A stretch of DNA of 64,000 bases from Chryseobacterium capnotolerans. GTDB lineage: Bacteria > Bacteroidota > Bacteroidia > Flavobacteriales > Weeksellaceae. The notes below the pieces were generated by a model. It saw only the letters and a list, made by a program, of their open reading frames with translations. It ran no database searches and was not told where the DNA came from. Every line of letters starts with the position of its first letter. The stretch's first letter is position 1. Location of the stretch: assembly GCF_021278965.1 (NCBI RefSeq), contig NZ_CP065589.1, positions 4,655,001-4,719,000 on the forward strand. Reading direction: 5' to 3'. The translations under genes and the position numbers were made by a program. Shown here one piece after another: positions 43,408-52,095 of the stretch.

Positions 43408-45486
43408 ATGTTTCTAAAAAAAATAAAACCTTTCCTGTATTTAGGAGTTTTTTATCTGATTATTTCCTTGATTGTAAGGACAATATTCTTTTTTCATCCT
43501 ATCACCACAGCCAGTTTCGGATTCTTTGAGATCATTAAAGTACTGTTTGTAGGTCTTATCAACGATATTTTTGTTTTTATCCTTGCCAGTGCGATCCTTG
43601 CACTCTACTTTTTATTCCTCTCCAACTCAAAATATAAAAAGCCTTACGGATATATTATTTTTGGAGCCTTGGTTGCATTTTTCTTATATATCTGGCTCAT
43701 TCCGAACAATATTTTCAAGCAATATGGAGGCTCTGTAACGGAAGTAGCCCTTTCTTTTGTAGGAATAAAGACATTTCTATTCGGTTTGATGCTTTTCCTT
43801 CCTACACAAAGGATCAAGATCCGTAACGTTTTATATTTTATTACATTATTGCTGTACGTACTACTTATCATTTTCAATGGAGTAAGTGAATATTTCTTCT
43901 ATAATGAATTCGGCGTACGTTACAATTTTATTGCTGTAGATTACCTAATATATACCAATGAGGTCATTGGAAATATTATGGAAAGTTATCCTGTCATTCC
44001 ATTGTTTTCAGGAATAATGCTAGTTACATTAACGATTACCTGGTTGATCTATAAAAAAACAAAAGACGAATTACTGGAGCTTCCTAACTTTAAGCAGAAA
44101 TTGATCTTATTAGGATCTTTTGCGTTGCTTTGTGCGATCAGCTTACTAACTCTGCCATCGTTAATGCAGATCAAATCTGACAACGTTTTTGCAGATGAAA
44201 TTGAAGCCAACGGACTTCCTAAGTTCTACTGGGCATTCACTCATAATGAACTTGATTATTTCCAGTTTTACTCGCAGATTAATCAGCAACAGGCAGAGAA
44301 AAACTTCTTAAGCCAATATCCACAACATACTTTAGCAAGAAATATTGTAGCAGAACAACCGGAAGTAAAGAAAAATGTAGTTCTGATATCTATTGAGAGC
44401 CTTTCTGCAGATTTCCTTGAACACTATGGGAATACCCAAAAGATAACCCCTTTCCTTGATAGCCTTGCTGATAAATCTATGCTGTTTACCAACCTGTATG
44501 CCACAGGGAACAGAACGGTACGCGGATTGGAAGCTTTGACACTTTGTATTCCTCCTACAGCCGGAGAAAGTATCATCAAAAGAAATGATAATAAAAATAA
44601 ATTCACTACAGGAAGTGTATTCAAATCAAAAGGATATGATGTTAAATTCCTGTATGGCGGTTATAGTTATTTTGATAATATGCAGGATTTTTTCGGTGGA
44701 AACGGATATGATATTGTAGATAGAAACAACTTTAAGCCTGAAGAAATTACTTTTGCCAATGTTTGGGGTGTTGCCGATGAAGATATGGCAAGAAAAGCCA
44801 TTCAGGTAATGAATGCTGAAGCAAAGTCAGGCAAACCATTCTTCAATCATTGGATGACCGTTTCTAATCACAGACCTTTCACTTATCCTGATGGAAGAAT
44901 TGATATTTCTGGAACTTCAAAATCACGTGAAGGAGGTGTAAAATATACGGACTACTCCTTAAAACTATTTTTCGATATGGCTAAAAAGCAAGATTGGTAT
45001 AAAAACACAGTCTTTGTGATCATTGCAGACCACTGCGCCTCAAGTGCAGGAAAAACAGAACTTCCGATGGATAAATACAGAATCCCTGCAATGATATTTT
45101 CAGAAGGTTTTATCCAACCTCAGAAGTTTGATGCATTGATGTCTCAGATTGATGTGATGCCTACCCTTTTCGGATTATTAAATTTTAATTACCAATCTAA
45201 ATTCTTAGGACAGGATGTTTTCAAACCCGAATTCCAGCCTAAAGCTTATATTGCTACTTACCAGGATCTTGGGTTTGTAAAAGATAATCGTTTAACCATC
45301 ATTTCTCCGGTGAAAAAAGCAAAACAATACTCTCTGGAACTTGAAAAAAGTGATCTTGCCCCTGAATTTAAGTTGTATTATGATGAAAAGCTGTTGAAAA
45401 ATACAGATCAAAAACTGGTAAATGATGCTATTTCAGCCTACCAGTCAACATCTTATTGGTTAAAGACCAAACAGCTTAATCGATAA
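43408..45486 (+). CDS. LTA-synthase-family sulfatase-fold membrane enzyme
   Basis: 692 residues. Five membrane helices fill about residues 8-260, followed by an extracytoplasmic alkaline-phosphatase-like domain. KNVVLISIESLSADFLEHYG near 326 gives the metal Glu, GNRTVRGLEALTL near 369 the nucleophilic Thr, and IIADHCASS near 550 metal ligands. Such enzymes transfer phosphoglycerol or phosphoethanolamine to envelope glycans. A Gram-negative host is unlikely to make true lipoteichoic acid, so the acceptor is unknown. Confidence 0.9.
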   Translation: MFLKKIKPFLYLGVFYLIISLIVRTIFFFHPITTASFGFFEIIKVLFVGLINDIFVFILASAILALYFLFLSNSKYKKPYGYIIFGALVAFFLYIWLIPNNIFKQYGGSVTEVALSFVGIKTFLFGLMLFLPTQRIKIRNVLYFITLLLYVLLIIFNGVSEYFFYNEFGVRYNFIAVDYLIYTNEVIGNIMESYPVIPLFSGIMLVTLTITWLIYKKTKDELLELPNFKQKLILLGSFALLCAISLLTLPSLMQIKSDNVFADEIEANGLPKFYWAFTHNELDYFQFYSQINQQQAEKNFLSQYPQHTLARNIVAEQPEVKKNVVLISIESLSADFLEHYGNTQKITPFLDSLADKSMLFTNLYATGNRTVRGLEALTLCIPPTAGESIIKRNDNKNKFTTGSVFKSKGYDVKFLYGGYSYFDNMQDFFGGNGYDIVDRNNFKPEEITFANVWGVADEDMARKAIQVMNAEAKSGKPFFNHWMTVSNHRPFTYPDGRIDISGTSKSREGGVKYTDYSLKLFFDMAKKQDWYKNTVFVIIADHCASSAGKTELPMDKYRIPAMIFSEGFIQPQKFDALMSQIDVMPTLFGLLNFNYQSKFLGQDVFKPEFQPKAYIATYQDLGFVKDNRLTIISPVKKAKQYSLELEKSDLAPEFKLYYDEKLLKNTDQKLVNDAISAYQSTSYWLKTKQLNR

Positions 45487-45566
45487 GATAATTCTTTTAT
45501 AAGGTAACTTAATAAACAGGCGTAAGCTTTAATTTTATAAATTTACAACACAAAAAACATATTATT

Positions 45567-46430
45567 ATGAGATGGACAGACGATAGAGGCGGCAACGTTG
45601 ATGATCGCCGTGGCTCCGGAGGCGGAGGTGGCGGTATGATTGTAGGCGGCGGACTCGGAACCTTAATTATAGCAGCTATTGTTTTCTTTTTGGGAGGTGA
45701 TCCTTCCGGTATATTGAATTCCGGGAGCATACAATCTTCAGGAAATACAGGAGAAAAAAGAGAACTTACTGTACAGGAAAAACAAATCGGGGAAATGGTT
45801 GATATGATGTCTGGATGGAACACCCAAACCTGGAGTCAGATCTTTAAAGAAAATGGAATGAATTTTTCTGAACCTAGAATTGTACTTTTTGAAAATACAA
45901 CAGATTCCGGATGTGGTACAGCACAATCTGCCATGGGACCTTTTTATTGCCCTGCCGATCAGAAAATTTATATGGACATGGAGTTTTTCAGTGAGCTGCA
46001 GCAAAGATTTGGAGCCAAAGTAACTGAATTTACAGTAGCTTATGTTCTTGCCCATGAGATGGGACACCACGTACAAACGCTTTTAGGAACTACACAAAAA
46101 GTAGATGCTTTAAGAAGAAGCGGAAGATATTCCGAAGCAGAGATGAACAGAGTATCCGTAGCTACAGAATTACAGGCAGATTTTTATGCTGGAGTTTGGG
46201 CTAAACGTACAGATGACTCTAAAAAAATTCTTGAGCCTGGAGACATTCAATCAGCTATAGATGCAGCAGAAGCTGTAGGCGATGATAATATTCAAAAAAG
46301 AGGCCAGGGATATGTGAATCAGGAAAGTTTTACTCACGGATCCTCGGCTCAGCGTAAAGAATGGTTTATGAAAGGATACAACACTGGCGATATCAGACAG
46401 GGAGATACTTTCAACCAGCTTTTAAAATAA
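45567..46430 (+). CDS. ypfJ: Neutral zinc metallopeptidase (YpfJ family)
   Basis: 287 residues. The N-terminus MRWTDDRGGNVDDRRGSGGG is typical of the family, followed by a glycine-rich stretch, one membrane helix (about 28-50) and an extracytoplasmic peptidase domain with the zinc motif AHEMGHHVQ (HExxH) near 157-165 and the downstream Glu region ELQADFYAGVWA near 200. GCGTAQSAMGPFYCP near 118 holds the conserved cysteines. The substrate is unknown. A very strong terminator follows. Confidence 0.92.
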   Translation: MRWTDDRGGNVDDRRGSGGGGGGMIVGGGLGTLIIAAIVFFLGGDPSGILNSGSIQSSGNTGEKRELTVQEKQIGEMVDMMSGWNTQTWSQIFKENGMNFSEPRIVLFENTTDSGCGTAQSAMGPFYCPADQKIYMDMEFFSELQQRFGAKVTEFTVAYVLAHEMGHHVQTLLGTTQKVDALRRSGRYSEAEMNRVSVATELQADFYAGVWAKRTDDSKKILEPGDIQSAIDAAEAVGDDNIQKRGQGYVNQESFTHGSSAQRKEWFMKGYNTGDIRQGDTFNQLLK

Positions 46431-46452
46431 TAAATAGACTTACATTATAAAC

Positions 46453-46487
46453 AAAAGCGCCAGTGAACTGATTCACTGGCGCTTTTT
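46453..46487. terminator. Bidirectional terminator after the zinc peptidase gene
   Basis: AAAAGCGCCAGTGAA and TTCACTGGCGCTTTT form a perfect 15-bp stem around CTGA, with T-runs on both strands. It serves the converging GLPGLI gene too. Confidence 0.92.
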
Positions 46488-46489
46488 AT

Positions 46490-47347
46490 TTATTGCAATT
46501 CGATTGGATTCGTATTTTTCTTAGCCTCCTCTTTTACCCTTTCTTCCATTCGTTTTCTCATATCAGCCGGGTTCTGATTACCTCCTCCTCCAGGGCCTCT
46601 TCCACCTCCTATTCGCATCGTTGTAGCCATATTCCCTGATCCTCCTCCCTGAGTCATAAATGACATGGGATCAGTCTTAAACTTTTGCTGCTGTTTGACA
46701 AAATCACTTCTTTTTACCTTCAAAGTATTTCCAAACTGGTTTAAGGCAGGAAGTTCAGCAATCTTGTAGTTCTTCATCAGATCAAATGAATAATCGCCTT
46801 TATCATCTTCAACTTTTACAATAAGCCCCGGAAGACCGCCAAACTTATAAGGGCCATCCTGATAAGGAAGATCTGTAGTGAACCATGCAGTCCACTTTCT
46901 TCCTGCAAAATCTGTTTCAGCTTTTTGCACCTTATACTCTCCTATTTTTGTAGTTTCCGAAGAAATTTTCCAGTTCAAAGGTCTGTCTTCCTCATACGAA
47001 TAAATGTCACGTCCTATTCTGTCTTTAAAATAAGTCTTTTGGTTAGCTTTATCTTTCTCAACAGAATAATTGATGTTGGATTTTAATCCTTCCATCTGAT
47101 CTCTATTGATACTTCCTCTTCCACCACCGCCTTGAAAGGCTTTCTGCATAATAGAATCTCTTTTGATCCTGTTTTCAGAATAAAAAATGGATTTATCCTG
47201 AGCAATATCAAGATATGCATTTTCCGTCTTAATGTCTGTTTTATTTTCAGCGTCCGGTTTCATCGTTACCTGATATACAAATCGGTTATTTTGTGCAGAA
47301 ACCTGCTGTACAAACAACGCCAGAGCAATAACAACTAATTTTTTCAT
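46490..47347 (-). CDS. GLPGLI-family secreted protein
   Basis: 285 residues. A Sec signal peptide (about 1-18, ending VSAQ) leads to a beta-rich domain with the naming motif FGGLPGLIVKVEDDKGDYSF near 165-185, preceded by WTAWFTTDLPYQDGPYKF. The C-terminal ~70 residues are Gly/Met/Asn/Lys-rich low complexity (MRIGGGRGPGGGGNQN) and end NPIELQ. This Bacteroidota family is of unknown function. The second of a tandem pair, 14 bp after the first. Confidence 0.9.
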   Translation of the reverse strand: MKKLVVIALALFVQQVSAQNNRFVYQVTMKPDAENKTDIKTENAYLDIAQDKSIFYSENRIKRDSIMQKAFQGGGGRGSINRDQMEGLKSNINYSVEKDKANQKTYFKDRIGRDIYSYEEDRPLNWKISSETTKIGEYKVQKAETDFAGRKWTAWFTTDLPYQDGPYKFGGLPGLIVKVEDDKGDYSFDLMKNYKIAELPALNQFGNTLKVKRSDFVKQQQKFKTDPMSFMTQGGGSGNMATTMRIGGGRGPGGGGNQNPADMRKRMEERVKEEAKKNTNPIELQ

Positions 47348-47361
47348 TTATATTTTTATAT

Positions 47362-48303
47362 TTAATTCAATTCTATTGGGTTTTGATTTTGGATGATACC
47401 CCCATTCTTAAAAGTGGTATCTCCCATATTTGCATCTTGCATAGGAAAACTACGATTCCCACCCATACCATGATGCATTCCGCCACCAGAGTGACCGCCA
47501 CCTCTCATACCTCCACCAGCATGTCTTCCATTCCCAGCATCACTATTTCCTTCCTCATTATTTCCCATACTTATATTCATTACTTTTCTGTTTTTACCAA
47601 ATTCCAGTTCCAGAGCAGCCTTATCCCCATGAAAACTAACTCTTGTACTTTGTTTTGCTTCCGTACTTATTGGTTCTTCAAATGCATTATTAAGATTTAT
47701 TTTTTGAACCAGATCAAATTTATAATCTCCTTTATCATCTTCCAGTTTCACAATCAGCCCTGGTAAGCCCGAAAATTTATACGGGCCATCAGAAACAGGA
47801 ATATCTTTTGTAAACCAAGCCGTCCAGATCCTGCCACCAAAATTCACTACTGCTTTTTGAGCATTATAGCCATTTTGCTTTTCTACGGAATTGGAAATTA
47901 CCCATTTAACAGGTCTGTCTTCCTGATAATAAATCTGTTTTCCAGCTACCTTATCATAATAATACACTTTCTGATCCGGAATACTTTTAGAGATAAAATA
48001 ATCGAAGAAAGTGGGTTCAAAATGTTTTTTCCCTTCCATTTTTGAAAAATCTTTTTCTTCTTTTTTATTATTTTCTTTTACTGCAGATTTAAAAGAAGCA
48101 AAAAGAGAATCCCGTTTTAGCTTATTTTCACTGATGAATAATGAATGATTCCCTTTAATATCAAGAAATGTTCTTTCACTTTTCATACTTACCAGATTAA
48201 TTGAGTCCGGATTCACTAATGTTGCATACACATATCTTATGGTCTGCCCATAGGACATTATTGTAAAAAACAATACACAAAAAACACTCAGTTTTTGTTT
48301 CAT
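47362..48303 (-). CDS. GLPGLI-family secreted protein (paralogue)
   Basis: 313 residues with a signal peptide (about 1-19). FSGLPGLIVKLEDDKGDYKF and WTAWFTKDIPVSDGPYKF align with the neighbouring paralogue. The C-terminal low-complexity part is Gly/His/Met-rich (GGGMRGGGHSGGGMHHGMGG), which could bind metal, and it ends NQNPIELN, the same terminal motif as its neighbour. It is first of the pair in transcription order. Confidence 0.9.
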   Translation of the reverse strand: MKQKLSVFCVLFFTIMSYGQTIRYVYATLVNPDSINLVSMKSERTFLDIKGNHSLFISENKLKRDSLFASFKSAVKENNKKEEKDFSKMEGKKHFEPTFFDYFISKSIPDQKVYYYDKVAGKQIYYQEDRPVKWVISNSVEKQNGYNAQKAVVNFGGRIWTAWFTKDIPVSDGPYKFSGLPGLIVKLEDDKGDYKFDLVQKINLNNAFEEPISTEAKQSTRVSFHGDKAALELEFGKNRKVMNISMGNNEEGNSDAGNGRHAGGGMRGGGHSGGGMHHGMGGNRSFPMQDANMGDTTFKNGGIIQNQNPIELN

Positions 48304-48483
48304 TATTCATTTTCTTTATAGATAAAAAATACGTTTCAAGGTTAAAGTCAAAAGCAAAATCACCTCTATCCAAGAAGAAAATTTATAGAACTTTAACATA
48401 AGTTCATCAGAAGAAAAATTGTCTATGAAGATCAGAATCATTAAAATAGATATCTTCGATTTGAGATTGCGGAAATTAGTTCG

Positions 48484-48491
48484 TATTTTTG
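48484..48491 (+). promoter_or_regulatory. -7 element of the suf operon
   Basis: TATTTTTG 28 bp upstream of the sufA-like ATG. Confidence 0.55.
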
Positions 48492-48519
48492 CGTCATTAA
48501 ATCATTCTAAATAAATACA

Positions 48520-48849
48520 ATGATAAAAGTATCAGACTATGCAAAGGAGAAAGCCATCCAACTTATGACGGAAGATGGTTTTAACCCTGCTGAAGATTAT
48601 ATAAGAGTTGGGGTGAAAAGCGGCGGATGCTCTGGTTTAGAGTATGTTTTGAAGTTCGACAACCAAAAAACAGACACAGATCAGATTTTTGAAGATAATG
48701 ACATTAAAATTATCATCGATAAAAAATCCATTCTTTATTTAGCAGGAACCACTCTTGAATATTCAGGAGGATTGAACGGAAAAGGGTTTGTTTTTAACAA
48801 TCCGAACGCATCCAGAACATGTGGATGTGGAGAATCATTTAGTCTTTAG
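48520..48849 (+). CDS. sufA: HesB/IscA/SufA-family Fe-S carrier
   Basis: 109 residues, an A-type Fe-S carrier. The three conserved cysteines are visible: VKSGGCSGLEYVLKFD near 36 and RTCGCGESFSL at the C-terminus. It receives clusters from SufBCD and passes them to apoproteins. The symbol sufA is chosen from its position at the head of the suf cluster. Confidence 0.93.
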   Translation: MIKVSDYAKEKAIQLMTEDGFNPAEDYIRVGVKSGGCSGLEYVLKFDNQKTDTDQIFEDNDIKIIIDKKSILYLAGTTLEYSGGLNGKGFVFNNPNASRTCGCGESFSL

Positions 48850-48912
48850 AAAAAGACATAAGATCCTAGACATCAGAAAATATGAGGTCTAAATCTGAAA
48901 TCTAAAAAATTA
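48850..48912. repeat. Short degenerate repeats between sufA and sufB
   Basis: AGACAT occurs twice and is followed by AGGTCTAAATCTGAAATCT. Such AGACNTNAGA / AAATCTGAAATCT strings resemble the sequences bordering four-helix-bundle genes in Bacteroidota and could be a relic (inference). Confidence 0.35.
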
Positions 48913-48914
48913 TA

Positions 48915-50363
48915 ATGAGTAAATATACTGAAGACGATTTAAGAGTCGATCTAGAAAATAAAAAATATGAATTCGGTTGGGAAACCAAAATTGATTATGA
49001 AGATTTCCCGATTGGTTTAAATGAGGATATCATCCGTGCCATTTCCGCTAAAAAAGAGGAACCGGAATGGATGACTGAATGGCGTTTGGAATCTTTCAAA
49101 ATCTGGTTGAAAATGGTAGAACCTAACTGGGCGAATATCAAATATGAAAAACCGGATTTTCAAGCTATCCGTTACTATGCCGCTCCAAAGGCTAAGCCGG
49201 AATTGGAAAGCCTTGATCAGGTAGACCCTGAATTATTGAAGACTTTCGAAAAGCTAGGGATTAATATCGAGGAGCAAAAAAGACTTTCAGGAGTTGCTGT
49301 AGATATCGTAATAGATTCAGTTTCTGTGAAAACAACATTCCAGGATACATTGGCAGAAAAAGGAATTATTTTCTGTTCCATTTCTGAAGCTATTAAAAAT
49401 CACCCTGATTTAGTAAGAAAATATCTTGGAAAAGTAGTTCCCAGAGGAGATAACTTCTATGCAGCATTGAACTCCGCAGTATTCTCTGACGGAAGTTTCT
49501 GCTATATTCCGAAAGGCGTAAAATGTCCAATGGAACTTTCAACGTACTTCCGTATCAACCAGGCAGGAACAGGACAGTTTGAAAGAACTCTTGTGATTGC
49601 AGATGAAGGAAGTTATGTTTCTTACCTTGAAGGATGTACAGCACCATCAAGAGACGAAAACCAGCTTCACGCAGCAGTTGTAGAATTGATTGCGTTAGAC
49701 AATGCTGAAATTAAATATTCTACGGTACAGAACTGGTATCCAGGAAATGAAGAAGGAAAAGGAGGGGTATTCAACTTTGTAACAAAAAGAGGTCTTTGCG
49801 AAAGAAATGCAAAAATCTCATGGACTCAGGTTGAAACAGGTTCTGCTGTAACATGGAAATATCCTTCTTGTATTCTGAAAGGTGATAATTCAATCGGAGA
49901 GTTCTACTCTATCGCGGTAACGAACAATCACCAGTATGCAGATACAGGAACCAAAATGATCCACATTGGAAAAAATACCAAGTCAACGATCATTTCTAAA
50001 GGAATCTCTGCAGGAAAATCTCAGAACTCATACAGAGGACAGGTAAAAGTAATGCCTTCTGCAAAAGGAGCAAGAAACTTCTCTCAGTGTGACTCTTTAT
50101 TGATGGGTAACGAATGTGGAGCACACACATTCCCTTACATCGAAATTAAAGATCCTACTGCACAATTGGAACACGAAGCAACCACTTCGAAAATTGGAGA
50201 AGATCAGATTTTCTACTGTAACCAGAGAGGTATTGATACAGAAAGAGCAATTGCTTTGATCGTAAATGGTTTCAGTAAAGAAGTTTTAAATAAGCTTCCA
50301 ATGGAATTTGCTATTGAAGCGCAAAAACTACTTGAAATTTCACTAGAAGGATCAGTAGGATAA
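48915..50363 (+). CDS. sufB: Fe-S cluster scaffold protein SufB
   Basis: 482 residues, the core of the SufBCD scaffold on which clusters are built from SufS-derived sulfur. The beta-helix core is well conserved: [20 protein letters not shown] near 197, [20 protein letters not shown] near 235, [22 protein letters not shown] near 296, and the C-terminal [21 protein letters not shown] near 425. A GNAT gene separates it from sufC. Confidence 0.97.
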   Translation: MSKYTEDDLRVDLENKKYEFGWETKIDYEDFPIGLNEDIIRAISAKKEEPEWMTEWRLESFKIWLKMVEPNWANIKYEKPDFQAIRYYAAPKAKPELESLDQVDPELLKTFEKLGINIEEQKRLSGVAVDIVIDSVSVKTTFQDTLAEKGIIFCSISEAIKNHPDLVRKYLGKVVPRGDNFYAALNSAVFSDGSFCYIPKGVKCPMELSTYFRINQAGTGQFERTLVIADEGSYVSYLEGCTAPSRDENQLHAAVVELIALDNAEIKYSTVQNWYPGNEEGKGGVFNFVTKRGLCERNAKISWTQVETGSAVTWKYPSCILKGDNSIGEFYSIAVTNNHQYADTGTKMIHIGKNTKSTIISKGISAGKSQNSYRGQVKVMPSAKGARNFSQCDSLLMGNECGAHTFPYIEIKDPTAQLEHEATTSKIGEDQIFYCNQRGIDTERAIALIVNGFSKEVLNKLPMEFAIEAQKLLEISLEGSVG

Positions 50364-50369
50364 CAAAAC

Positions 50370-50876
50370 ATGATCGCTACAGAAAGATTAATTTTAAGAA
50401 AACCCGCAAAAGAAGATTTTGAAAGATTCTTCGAAATTAATCATGACCCTGAAACCAATATTCATAATCCAAGCGGACCGATGAGTTTTGAAAAAGCAAA
50501 AAGTACATTTACCAGAATGCTTGATCATTGGGAAAACCATCGTTTTGGAAGCTGGGCAATTGTTGAAAAAGACAATCCTGAAAATATAATTGGTTTTGGC
50601 GGACTGAGCTACAGACTCTACGGAGAAGAAGAAAAATTGAATTTAGGCTATCGTTTTGCTTCCCAGGCATGGGGGAAAGGATATGCCACAGAATTCACAA
50701 AGAAAGCTATAGATTTTGGATTGAATGAAGACAATAAAGAAGAAGTATTTGCCATTGTTCGTCCCAGTAATCTAGCTTCTGTTAAAGTTTTGGAAAAGGC
50801 AGGTATGATCAAAATCGGGACTCTGAATGATGTTCCTGGTCAACCTGAAAGTTTAGTATATAGAATTCAAAAATAA
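50370..50876 (+). CDS. GNAT-family N-acetyltransferase inserted in the suf operon
   Basis: 168 residues of the RimJ/RimL-like GNAT type: MIATERLILRKPAKEDF at the start, the acetyl-CoA loop YRFASQAWGKGYATEF near 94-109, and IVRPSNLASVKVLEKAGM near 130-147. The acceptor is unknown. It begins 6 bp after sufB and ends 18 bp before sufC, so it is transcribed with the suf genes. It is not a standard suf component. Confidence 0.88.
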   Translation: MIATERLILRKPAKEDFERFFEINHDPETNIHNPSGPMSFEKAKSTFTRMLDHWENHRFGSWAIVEKDNPENIIGFGGLSYRLYGEEEKLNLGYRFASQAWGKGYATEFTKKAIDFGLNEDNKEEVFAIVRPSNLASVKVLEKAGMIKIGTLNDVPGQPESLVYRIQK

Positions 50877-50894
50877 TTTGTTTAAGCAAATAAA

Positions 50895-51638
50895 ATGTTA
50901 GAAATTAAAAACCTTCACGCCAAAATTGAAGATGGCGCAGAAATATTAAAAGGGATCAACCTTGAAATAAAACCAGGAGAAGTTCACGCTATTATGGGGC
51001 CAAACGGAGCTGGTAAGTCTACCCTTTCTTCTGTAATCGCAGGAAAAGAGGATTACGAAGTGACAGGTGGAGAAATTATTTTCCAAGGAGAAGATATCAT
51101 CGAAGATGCTCCGGAAGACAGAGCACACAAAGGAATCTTCCTTTCTTTCCAGTATCCAGTGGAAATTCCGGGAGTTTCTGTAACCAACTTCATCAAAGCT
51201 GCTTTAAACGAAACAAGAAAAGCTAACGGATTGGCAGAAATGCCGGCAAAAGAAATGCTTGCATTAATCCGTGAAAAATCTGAAAAATTAGGAATCAAAA
51301 AAGATTTCCTTTCAAGATCACTGAACGAAGGATTCTCAGGAGGTGAAAAGAAAAGAAACGAGATCTTCCAAATGATGATGCTTAACCCTAAATTGGCTAT
51401 CCTTGATGAAACGGATTCAGGATTAGACATTGACGCTCTAAGAATTGTAGCTGATGGGGTAAATACTTTTAAAAACGAAGGAAACGCAGTTCTTTTGATT
51501 ACTCACTATCAAAGATTACTTAACTATATTCAACCAGATTTCGTTCACGTTTTAGCTAACGGGAAAATCATCAAGACAGGTGATAAATCTTTAGCATTAG
51601 AGCTTGAAGAAAAAGGATACGACTGGCTTTTAAATTAA
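50895..51638 (+). CDS. sufC: Fe-S assembly ATPase SufC
   Basis: 247 residues, the ABC-type ATPase of SufBCD. Walker [13 protein letters not shown] near 33-44, ABC signature [10 protein letters not shown] near 149, Walker [13 protein letters not shown] near 169-180, and the H-loop [10 protein letters not shown] near 200 are all present. Its stop codon's last base is the first base of the left inverted repeat of the following cassette. Confidence 0.97.
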   Translation: MLEIKNLHAKIEDGAEILKGINLEIKPGEVHAIMGPNGAGKSTLSSVIAGKEDYEVTGGEIIFQGEDIIEDAPEDRAHKGIFLSFQYPVEIPGVSVTNFIKAALNETRKANGLAEMPAKEMLALIREKSEKLGIKKDFLSRSLNEGFSGGEKKRNEIFQMMMLNPKLAILDETDSGLDIDALRIVADGVNTFKNEGNAVLLITHYQRLLNYIQPDFVHVLANGKIIKTGDKSLALELEEKGYDWLLN

Positions 51639-51668
51639 TTTGAAATTTAATATTTGAGATTTGAAATT
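51638..51668 (+). repeat. Left 31-bp inverted repeat of the four-helix-bundle cassette
   Basis: Begins ATTTGAAATTT and ends GAGATTTGAAATT. It matches the reverse complement of 52060-52090 at 29 of 31 positions and ends exactly one base before the cassette gene's ATG. Confidence 0.9.
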
Positions 51669-52061
51669 ATGGCAACAATAAATAACTTTGAAGATTTAGA
51701 CATATGGAAAAAATCCAGAGAGTTAAGCCAAAAAATTTTTATCTCACTAATACAAAGTTCAAATTGCAGTCAAAATATTAAAAATCAAATCGACCGTTCA
51801 TCCGCTTCTGTCATGGATAACATTGCAGAAGGTTTTGAAAGGGAGGGAAATAAAGAGTTTATTAACTTTCTATCAATGTCAAAAGGTTCATGTGGTGAAG
51901 TAAGATCACAATTAATCAGAGCATTTGATAGAAATTTCATTAACGAACATGAATTTAATGATTTGAAAAAAGATTATGCGGATTTATCAAAAATGATTTC
52001 AGGATTTATGAAGTATTTAAAAACTACCGAACATAATGGAAATAAGTTTAACCGTCTATAA
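51669..52061 (+). CDS. Four-helix-bundle protein (S23/intervening-sequence-protein family)
   Basis: 130 residues from ATG 51669 (MATINNFEDLDIWKKSRELS). An earlier in-frame ATG at 51654 lies inside the inverted repeat and is less likely. The family pattern is clear: LDIWKKSRELSQKI at the start, the RSSASVMDNIAEGFER motif near 45-60, then EFINFLSMSKGSCGEVRSQL and a last amphipathic helix. Relatives are encoded inside 23S rRNA intervening sequences, and the Avd protein of diversity-generating retroelements has the same fold; they form basic pentamers that bind nucleic acid. It is alien to Fe-S assembly but is co-transcribed with suf genes. Confidence 0.9.
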   Translation: MATINNFEDLDIWKKSRELSQKIFISLIQSSNCSQNIKNQIDRSSASVMDNIAEGFEREGNKEFINFLSMSKGSCGEVRSQLIRAFDRNFINEHEFNDLKKDYADLSKMISGFMKYLKTTEHNGNKFNRL

Positions 52062-52090
52062 TTTCAAATCTCAAATCTCAAATTTCAAAT
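52060..52090 (+). repeat. Right 31-bp inverted repeat of the four-helix-bundle cassette
   Basis: AATTTCAAATCTC, then AAATCTCAAATTTCAAAT. It starts inside the gene's TAA (52059-52061) and ends 5 bp before the sufD ATG. The internal TCAAATC repetition is also visible. Confidence 0.9.
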
Positions 52091-52095
52091 AAACA

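Larger units (their letters stand above)
51638..52090 (+). mobile_element. Candidate four-helix-bundle gene cassette bounded by 31-bp inverted repeats
   Basis: A 453-bp unit consisting of inverted repeat, one gene and inverted repeat, inserted between sufC and sufD in operon orientation. The repeats abut the start codon on one side and overlap the stop codon on the other. No transposase is encoded. The design mirrors the S23-protein intervening sequences of 23S rRNA genes. In RNA the two repeats could close a stem of about 31 bp with the gene as loop. Mobility is inferred. Confidence 0.65.
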
